This document shows positions 5,973 to 10,622 of a stretch of DNA of 10,622 nt, in pieces. How positions within the stretch are numbered: the stretch's first letter is position 1; every line of letters starts with the position of its first letter. The position numbers were made by a program, and so were the translations under genes. Origin of the DNA: Microbacterium sp. (GTDB lineage: Bacteria > Actinomycetota > Actinomycetes > Actinomycetales > Microbacteriaceae); contig DMUE01000254.1 of assembly GCA_003476465.1 (NCBI GenBank), positions 1,292 through 11,913 of the forward strand, in the 5' to 3' direction. The notes below the pieces were generated by a model, which was not told the DNA's origin, ran no database searches, and saw only the letters and a list, made by a program, of their open reading frames with translations.

Positions 5973-8101
5973 CGCGGGCTCCTCACATGCAGGATGTGCA
6001 CCGGCTCGGCGAACGCGTCGAGCCGGACGTAGTTGCGGTCGGTCCAGGTCCACACGGCGCCCGACACGAGGTCTTCCACCTCGAAAGATTCTCCCGGGGT
6101 CACGTCCCACAGCCGGGTGTCGAGGTAGACGGTCGTCTCGCGTACGGAGTGCGGGTCGACGTTCGCCACGACGATTACCGTGTCGGCCTGTCCGGTCGGC
6201 GAGAGCGCTGCATCGATGTGCTTCGAATAGACCAGGATGGCTTCGTCGTCGCTCCAGTGGGTGCGCAGGTTTCGCAGCTGCTGCAGCGCCGGGTGTTCCG
6301 CCCGAACGCGATTCAACATCCGCAGGTACGGCGCAAGAGAGTCACCGGATGCCTCGGCACCGGCCCAATCGCGTATCTTGTACTCGTACTTCTCGTTGTC
6401 GAGGTTCTCTTCCGAACCCGGGCGCGCGACGCTCTCGTACAGCTCGTACCCCGCGTACACCCCGTAGGTCGGGGCCCCGGTCGCGGCGATTGCCGCGCGC
6501 GTCTTGTAGGCAGCCCGGCCACCGTACTGGAGGTACTCGGTCAGGATGTCGGGTGTGTTGACGAACAGGTTCGGCCGCAGGAAATCGGCCGTCTCGGTCG
6601 CCAGGCCGATCAGGAACTGCTCGAGTTCCTCCTTCGTGTTGCGCCAGGTGAAGTAGGTGTAGCTCTGCTGAAACCCGGCCATCGCCAGGCCCTGCATGAT
6701 TGCCGGGCGCGCGAACGCCTCGGCGAGGAACACGACGTCCGGGTGTTCCGCGTTGACCGTCCGGATCAGCCATTCCCAGAACTGCAGCGGTTTTGTGTGC
6801 GGATTGTCGACACGGAAGATCTCGACGCCCTGCGCGATCCAATACCGGATGACACGCAGCGCCTCCGTGCGAATGCCCTCGTAATCGTTGTCGAAGTTGA
6901 TCGGATAGATGTCCTGATACTTCTTCGGCGGGTTCTCCGCGTGCGCGATCGATCCGTCGGGGAGGGTCGTGAACCACTCCGGGTGCTCCGACACCCAGGG
7001 GTGATCGGGCGAGGTCTGGAGGGCGAAATCGAGGGCGATTTCGATGCCTTCTGCGCGGGCGGCACGAACGAATGCCCGGAAGTCGGCGAGTGTTCCAAGC
7101 TCGGGATGCACGGTGTCGTGCCCGCCGGCGGCCCCGCCGATGGCCCAGGGCGATCCGGGGTCGCCGGGCTGGGCGACGAGGGAGTTGTTGCGTCCCTTGC
7201 GGTGCGTCTGCCCGATGGGATGGATGGGGGGAAGATACAGGACGTCGAAGCCCATCGCCGCGACCTCGGGCAGGCGTTTCATCGCGGTCCGGAAGGTGCC
7301 GCTCTTGACGCGGCCGTCCTTCAGGCGCTTCGCGCCCTCCGAGCGCGGGAAGAACTCGTACCAGGCACCGACACCCGCGCGCCGGCGTTCGACGAGCAGT
7401 TCGCGCGTTGCGCCGATCGTGACGAGGGAGGTGACGGGGCGCGCCGTGAAGGACGCCGCGATCGAGGCGTCCTCGACGATCTCGAGGGCTTCCGCATCCG
7501 ACACATCCGTGTCGAGAAGACGACCAGCGGATGCCCGGAGCACACGCCGCTCACCGGCCGGTCGGGTGCGCTCGGATGCGGCCCGCTCGAACAGCTCCGC
7601 GCCGATCCGGCGCATCAGCGGCGCGTCCACGCCGGCGGCGATCTTCAGGCTCGCCGCGTGGTGCCAGGTCGTGAACTCGTCCGCGAAGGCTTCGAAGCGG
7701 AAGCGCCAGACACCCTGTTCGATCGGTGCCACGAGCACCTGCCAGCGGTCGAACCCGTCGTCGAGCGCCGTGAGCCGATGAAGCGATTCCTCGCCCGACG
7801 GGGAGAACAGTCGCAGGTGGACGCCCAGGCGATCATGACCCTCGCGGAACGCGGTCACGACGAACGGCACGACCTCCGAGACGAACGCTTTGGGACGGTA
7901 CAGATCACCCGGCACGGAGGGGTGCGGGTGGAACATGGCGATGCGTCCTGCTGCGGTCGTGCGTTCGTCGGGCCACGCCGTGGCGGGGCGAACAGGAAGG
8001 GCTGACCCACTGCGCCACCGACGCCCGGAGGCAGGCGAGGATGACGGGCTCATCGCAGAGACGGGTGCGTCGACGGCCGGGGTGCGAAACGTGTTAGCCA
8101 C
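5969..8101 (-). CDS. glgE: Alpha-1,4-glucan:maltose-1-phosphate maltosyltransferase GlgE
   Basis: This GH13 subfamily 3 enzyme extends alpha-1,4-glucans by two glucose units at a time from alpha-maltose 1-phosphate, releasing phosphate. The product is 710 residues, close to the about 675-700 of Streptomyces and Mycobacterium GlgE. After a Ser/Ala/Pro/Arg-rich, poorly conserved leader (1-50), the family begins at GRIAMF. It continues through an N-terminal beta domain (about 60-150), a helical domain (about 155-240), the barrel (from GAWYEFFPRS at 245) and a C-terminal beta domain. Family signatures are IHPIGQTHRKGRNN (293-306), GSPWAIGG (316-323), GGHDTVHP (326-333) and AENPPKKYQDIYP (388-400). 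The catalytic set is complete: nucleophile Asp432 (FRVDNPHTKP), Glu461 (FLAEAF), Asp518 (NTPDI). The GTG start at 8101 sits 6 nt after a TAGGTT -10 and fits a leaderless message. In-frame ATGs at 8053 and 7936 have poor ribosome-binding sites. The stop overlaps the glgB start; no maltokinase or TreS gene lies nearby. Confidence 0.96.
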   Translation of the reverse strand: MANTFRTPAVDAPVSAMSPSSSPASGRRWRSGSALPVRPATAWPDERTTAAGRIAMFHPHPSVPGDLYRPKAFVSEVVPFVVTAFREGHDRLGVHLRLFSPSGEESLHRLTALDDGFDRWQVLVAPIEQGVWRFRFEAFADEFTTWHHAASLKIAAGVDAPLMRRIGAELFERAASERTRPAGERRVLRASAGRLLDTDVSDAEALEIVEDASIAASFTARPVTSLVTIGATRELLVERRRAGVGAWYEFFPRSEGAKRLKDGRVKSGTFRTAMKRLPEVAAMGFDVLYLPPIHPIGQTHRKGRNNSLVAQPGDPGSPWAIGGAAGGHDTVHPELGTLADFRAFVRAARAEGIEIALDFALQTSPDHPWVSEHPEWFTTLPDGSIAHAENPPKKYQDIYPINFDNDYEGIRTEALRVIRYWIAQGVEIFRVDNPHTKPLQFWEWLIRTVNAEHPDVVFLAEAFARPAIMQGLAMAGFQQSYTYFTWRNTKEELEQFLIGLATETADFLRPNLFVNTPDILTEYLQYGGRAAYKTRAAIAATGAPTYGVYAGYELYESVARPGSEENLDNEKYEYKIRDWAGAEASGDSLAPYLRMLNRVRAEHPALQQLRNLRTHWSDDEAILVYSKHIDAALSPTGQADTVIVVANVDPHSVRETTVYLDTRLWDVTPGESFEVEDLVSGAVWTWTDRNYVRLDAFAEPVHILHVRSPR
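5979..5984 (-). promoter_or_regulatory. Ribosome-binding site of glgB, inside the end of glgE
   Basis: GAGGAG on the minus strand ends 6 nt before the ATG at 5972. It selects this start over earlier in-frame codons and supports coupling to glgE through the ATGA overlap at 5969-5972. Confidence 0.75.
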
Positions 8102-8107
8102 CCCCCG

Positions 8108-8113
8108 AACCTA
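8108..8113 (-). promoter_or_regulatory. -10 element of a probable leaderless glgE promoter
   Basis: TAGGTT (minus strand) matches TAnnnT and is followed by exactly 6 nt before the GTG at 8101, so transcription should start at or next to the start codon. No recognisable TTGACA-like -35 is seen. It lies in the 61-nt gap after glgX, so glgE-glgB can probably be expressed independently of glgX. Confidence 0.6.
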
Positions 8114-8126
8114 TCGCGCACGCGAT
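8113..8126. repeat. Inverted repeat ATCGCG-CA-CGCGAT in the glgE promoter spacer
   Basis: Perfect 6-bp arms (8113-8118 and 8121-8126) are separated by 2 nt. The element begins on the edge of the -10 hexamer and fills most of the expected -10/-35 spacer, where a bound regulator would block RNA polymerase. It is a candidate operator for glgE-glgB. No matching copy was seen upstream of glgX. Chance occurrence in GC-rich DNA cannot be excluded. Confidence 0.4.
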
Positions 8127-8162
8127 TGTGACGATACGCCTTGCGTGTGGCCGCAGCGGGTG

Positions 8163-10292
8163 TTAGTCCGCGCGGAACAACCGCATGGATGTGCTCTGCA
8201 GGGTCACGACGTCGCCAGGTGCGAACGTCTCGTCTTCCTCGTGCCGCGGGCGCTCATCAGCCGAAGACCACAGCGACACGTACCGCGTGACGCCCTCGAT
8301 CTCGGGCAAGGTCACATCGATCGGGGTTTCGTTGCCGTGGATCATCAACAGGATCCGGTTGAACGCCTCGTGCTCGGGCGTGGACGCCGCGACGTACTGG
8401 ATCGTCCGGTGCGCGGGATTGGTCCAGCGGTCGATCGACATCATCGCGCCGTTCTCGTCGTACCAGTCCATCACCGAGGCTGAGGGGGTGGGACGGTCCT
8501 GCACGGCGAAGCGGCTCGGACGCAGGGCGGGGTTCTCCGCGCGCAGGGCTATGAGCCGGCGGGTGTGCGCCTGCAGATCCTGCTGCCACGGCGCGTGATC
8601 CCAGGACAGCCAGGTCAGCGTCGAATCGTGGCAATAGGCGTTGTTGTTACCGCGTTGGGTGCGCCCGAATTCGTCGCCCGCGGTCACCATCGGGACCCCG
8701 GCGGAGAGCAGCAGCGTCCCCAGCAGGTTGCGCATCGCCTTGCGCCGTGTCGCGAGGACGTGAGGGTCGTCGGTCGGACCCTCGGCGCCGTGGTTGAAGG
8801 ATCTGTTCGTGTCCGCGCCGTCGCGGTTCTGTTCGCCGTTGGAGAGGTTGTGCTTGACGTCGTACGAGACCAGGTCCCGCAGGGTGAAGCCGTCGTGCGC
8901 GGTGACGAAGTTGACGCCTGCGAGCGGACCTCGCTCGTGCGAGAAGGTGTTGGATGATCCGGCGAGACGCGTCGCCAGCCCGCCGATGCCGACCGGCGCG
9001 GCCGAGGCGCGCCGGGCGTAGTCCACGTCTGAGAGCCAGAAATTGCGCACCCGATCGCGGTAGCGGTCGTTCCACTCGCTCCAGCCGCGTCCGAAATTGC
9101 CGGTCTGCCAGCCGCCCATGCCGACGTCCCACGGCTCGGCGATCTTTTTCACATCCGCCAGGTCGGGGTCCTCGATGATCGCCTGCAGCAGCGGATGCTC
9201 GGGGGTGAAGTGATGCCGCGCATCGCGCCCGAGGGTCGCCGCGAGGTCGAAGCGGAATCCGTCGATCTGCACCTCGCGTGCCCAGTAGCGGAGCGAATCG
9301 AGGATCAGTCGTGCCGGGGCATCCTTCGACGTGTTGACCGCGTTGCCGCAGCCCGTCTCATCGACATAAGTGCCGTCTTCCAACTGGCGGTAGTAGGACC
9401 TGTTGTCGATGCCGCGCAGGCTCGTGCGGGGGCCGCCGAGCCCTTCTTCCGCTGTGTGGTTGTAGACGACGTCGAGGATGACCTCGAGGCCCGCCTCGTG
9501 CAGCAGCCGCACCATGCCCTTGAACTCGCGCAGAATGGCCTCGGGGCCCTCGCGACGGCTCGCCTCGGTGGCGTACGCGTCGTGCGGGGTGAAGAAATTG
9601 AGGGTGTTGTAGCCCCAGTGGTTGCTGAGCCCCAGGTGGTGCAGCCGGGGCTCGCTCGCGAATGCGTGCACCGGCAGAAGCTCGACGCTGGTCACCCCGA
9701 GGCGCTGCAGGTACTCGATCATCGCGGGGTTCGCGAGCCCGGCATAGGTGCCGTGCAGCGCGGGCGGGATGGCTGGATGCCTTTTGGTCAGGCCCTTCAG
9801 GTGGCCCTCGTAGATCACGGTGCGGTCGAGAGGTACCCGGGGCTTTTCGATCCCGCCCCAATCGAAGGTGCCGTCGACGGCGACCGAGCGCCATTCGCCG
9901 ACGCGGCCCGACACGAGGCCGCGAGCGTAGGGGTCGAGGAGGAGGGACCGAGGGTTGAAGGTGTTGCCGGGCCCCGCGGGCCCGCTCACGCGGATGGCGT
10001 AACGGGTTCCGGGCCGCAACAGCGGTGTCGTGGCCTCCCAGACCGAGCCGCCGGTCAGGCGGAGGGGCACGGTCTCGATGATCCAGTCCAGGTCGGTGTC
10101 GTCGAAGACGACGAGTTCGATTCCGTCCGCATGGCCCGACCAGACGCGCAGCCGACCGCCCTCGGGCGTGTACGTGACGCCGAGGTCGTTGAGCGCGGGC
10201 GAGAGAAGGCCGGGTGTGCCGGTTGTCATCGCGGTCCTCGCGTCGGAGGGACCTGGTGCGATGGCGGGGGCCGTCGGGATCGGGCTGACCAT
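8163..10292 (-). CDS. glgX: Glycogen debranching enzyme GlgX (isoamylase type)
   Basis: This GH13 debranching enzyme hydrolyses alpha-1,6 branch points of glycogen, usually acting on short stubs left by glycogen phosphorylase. From the ATG at 10292 the product is 709 residues, normal for GlgX/TreX. The order is an N-terminal CBM48-like domain (about 31-145), the barrel (about 150-600) and a C-terminal beta domain. Motifs seen: VILDVVYNHTAE (271-282), GFRFDLA with nucleophile Asp349, KIAEPWDVG with acid/base Glu386, TAHDGFTLRDLVSY with stabiliser Asp467, and the GlgX signatures ETGCGNAVNTS (312-322) and NGEQNRDGADTN (485-496). The start is ambiguous. ATG 10292 lies 7 nt after a TAGGGT -10 and suits a leaderless message. 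ATG 10229 (Met22) has GAGGA 5 nt upstream, and the intervening residues are low-complexity Pro/Ala. It is the first gene of the minus-strand cluster, 61 nt before glgE with no clear terminator between. It is divergent from the cysteine desulfurase gene. Confidence 0.95.
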   Translation of the reverse strand: MVSPIPTAPAIAPGPSDARTAMTTGTPGLLSPALNDLGVTYTPEGGRLRVWSGHADGIELVVFDDTDLDWIIETVPLRLTGGSVWEATTPLLRPGTRYAIRVSGPAGPGNTFNPRSLLLDPYARGLVSGRVGEWRSVAVDGTFDWGGIEKPRVPLDRTVIYEGHLKGLTKRHPAIPPALHGTYAGLANPAMIEYLQRLGVTSVELLPVHAFASEPRLHHLGLSNHWGYNTLNFFTPHDAYATEASRREGPEAILREFKGMVRLLHEAGLEVILDVVYNHTAEEGLGGPRTSLRGIDNRSYYRQLEDGTYVDETGCGNAVNTSKDAPARLILDSLRYWAREVQIDGFRFDLAATLGRDARHHFTPEHPLLQAIIEDPDLADVKKIAEPWDVGMGGWQTGNFGRGWSEWNDRYRDRVRNFWLSDVDYARRASAAPVGIGGLATRLAGSSNTFSHERGPLAGVNFVTAHDGFTLRDLVSYDVKHNLSNGEQNRDGADTNRSFNHGAEGPTDDPHVLATRRKAMRNLLGTLLLSAGVPMVTAGDEFGRTQRGNNNAYCHDSTLTWLSWDHAPWQQDLQAHTRRLIALRAENPALRPSRFAVQDRPTPSASVMDWYDENGAMMSIDRWTNPAHRTIQYVAASTPEHEAFNRILLMIHGNETPIDVTLPEIEGVTRYVSLWSSADERPRHEEDETFAPGDVVTLQSTSMRLFRAD
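10235..10239 (-). promoter_or_regulatory. Ribosome-binding site for an alternative glgX start at 10229
   Basis: GAGGA on the minus strand is 5 nt before an in-frame ATG at 10229-10227 (Met22 of the longer form). If used, GlgX would be 688 residues, with a leader of about 63 nt from the TAGGGT promoter. Both starts leave the conserved domains intact. Confidence 0.45.
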
Positions 10293-10299
10293 GTCGACA

Positions 10300-10305
10300 A
10301 CCCTA
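10300..10305 (-). promoter_or_regulatory. -10 element of a probable leaderless glgX promoter
   Basis: TAGGGT (minus strand) fits TAnnnT and is followed by 7 nt and then the ATG at 10292, the geometry expected when transcription starts at the A of the start codon. The -35 region has no good match. The arrangement parallels that at glgE. Confidence 0.55.
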
Positions 10306-10371
10306 GCCAGCGCAGGGGTCCGGTGCGTTACGAGTGTCGTCGAGACCCGTCCGGGATGGGCGCGCGTGTGT

Positions 10372-10377
10372 GAGAGT
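10372..10377 (+). promoter_or_regulatory. Weak candidate -10 element for the cysteine desulfurase gene
   Basis: GAGAGT keeps the two most conserved -10 positions (A2 and T6) and lies 6 nt before the GTG at 10384, so the gene could be leaderless. T1 is missing and no -35 is visible. The upstream region also lacks a strong ribosome-binding site, which indirectly favours a leaderless start. Confidence 0.25.
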
Positions 10378-10383
10378 GGATGC

Positions 10384-10622
10384 GTGAGCGTGTACCTCGA
10401 CCACGCGGCGACGACCCCGCTGCGCTACGAGGCGCGCGCGGCGTGGCTGGAGGCATCCGATGTCGTGGGCAACGCATCGTCTATCCACGGAGCGGGACAA
10501 TCAGCGCGCCGCCTGCTCGAAGACGCGCGCGAGCGGATCGCCACCGCGCTGGACTGCGAGCCGATCGAGGTGGTCCTCACCTCAGGCGGGACAGAATCGA
10601 TCAACCTGGCCCTGACGGGGCT
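10384..10622 (+). CDS. Cysteine desulfurase (NifS/IscS family), N-terminal part, truncated by window edge
   Basis: This PLP-dependent class V aminotransferase-fold enzyme removes sulfur from L-cysteine as an enzyme-bound persulfide for Fe-S cluster or tRNA thiolation. About 80 residues are visible. YLDHAATTPL (4-13) is the family's N-terminal signature, GNASSIHGAGQSAR (29-42) is the substrate/PLP-site loop, and LTSGGTESINLAL (65-77) is the segment that contacts the PLP phosphate (TSGATE in E. coli IscS). The catalytic lysine and the active-site cysteine lie beyond the window. The start is GTG 10384 (GTG AGC GTG TAC); the next GTG at 10390 is an alternative that removes two residues. It is divergent from glgX across about 90 nt. 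In many actinobacteria the next gene is mnmA (tRNA 2-thiouridylase), which would assign this copy to tRNA thiolation; that cannot be seen here. Confidence 0.93.
   Translation, partial: MSVYLDHAATTPLRYEARAAWLEASDVVGNASSIHGAGQSARRLLEDARERIATALDCEPIEVVLTSGGTESINLALTG

Noticed and set aside
5973..6110. 46-residue N-terminal extension of GlgB
   Set aside because: The frame is open, but the stretch is Arg-rich, lies inside the C-terminal coding region of glgE and does not match GlgB. The ATG at 5972 has GAGGAG with good spacing.
5915..8005. Very long plus-strand open frame (696 codons) opposite glgE
   Set aside because: It is antisense to a secure GlgE with a complete catalytic triad. The translation is Arg/Val/Gly-rich, has no family motifs and has no ribosome-binding site. 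It is best explained by codon bias of the real gene.
8117..8149. Possible glgX terminator hairpin (CACACGC ... GCGTGCG on the minus strand)
   Set aside because: The stem has an A-C mismatch, a loop of about 19 nt and no T-run, and it competes with the promoter and inverted repeat of glgE. The support is not enough to call a terminator.
9195..10373. Plus-strand open frame (392 codons) opposite glgX and its promoter
   Set aside because: It overlaps a well-supported GlgX on the other strand and runs across the divergent promoter region. No domain is recognisable.
10384..10622. Reading the right-edge gene as another aminotransferase or selenocysteine lyase
   Set aside because: YLDHAATTPL, the GNASSIHGAG loop and TSGGTES together match the NifS/IscS group more closely. 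Without the C-terminal part, the exact subgroup is left open.

Overview
The window looks like chromosomal DNA from a high-GC actinobacterium, most likely a Microbacteriaceae/Microbacterium-type organism. This is inferred from the strong GC bias, GTG/TTG starts, TAnnnT -10 hexamers placed 6-7 nt before start codons (leaderless transcription), and a GlgE-type glycogen pathway. I see no mobile element, CRISPR array, tRNA or rRNA, and no composition break suggesting recent transfer.

Layout. (1) 1-770, minus strand: the N-terminal 256 residues of an AI-2E/PerM-family membrane transporter, running off the left edge. (2) 771-940: a divergent control region with two candidate promoters and two 10-bp palindromes sharing the core ACGCGCGT. 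(3) 941-3759, plus strand: a two-gene unit joined by a 4-nt ATGA overlap. The first gene encodes an unrecognised envelope protein that joins a two-TM module to a complete internal lipoprotein signal and lipobox. The second encodes a soluble thioredoxin-TPR protein of the YbbN/CnoX type with an intact WCGPC site. (4) 3754-3793: a perfect 10-bp-arm inverted repeat between convergent genes, containing the stop codon of the thioredoxin gene and probably acting as a two-way terminator. (5) 3810-10292, minus strand: the alpha-glucan cluster, transcribed in the order glgX, glgE, glgB. glgE and glgB overlap by 4 nt; glgE and glgX each have a -10 hexamer placed for a leaderless message. (6) 10293-10383: a divergent spacer, then (7) 10384-10622, plus strand: the start of a NifS/IscS-type cysteine desulfurase, cut by the right edge.

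How the genes fit together: GlgE transfers maltosyl units from alpha-maltose 1-phosphate onto alpha-1,4-glucan, GlgB adds alpha-1,6 branches, and GlgX removes branches during breakdown. The catalytic triads of all three GH13 enzymes can be seen and are complete. The maltose-1-phosphate suppliers (TreS/Pep2 or GlgA/GlgC) are not in the window. The thioredoxin-TPR gene facing glgB resembles the Rv1324 / Rv1326c (glgB) / Rv1327c (glgE) neighbourhood of Mycobacterium tuberculosis, which suggests an old actinobacterial gene order. The least described element is the fused membrane protein/lipoprotein at 941-2803. The rest is well-known metabolism with a few regulatory details worth checking.
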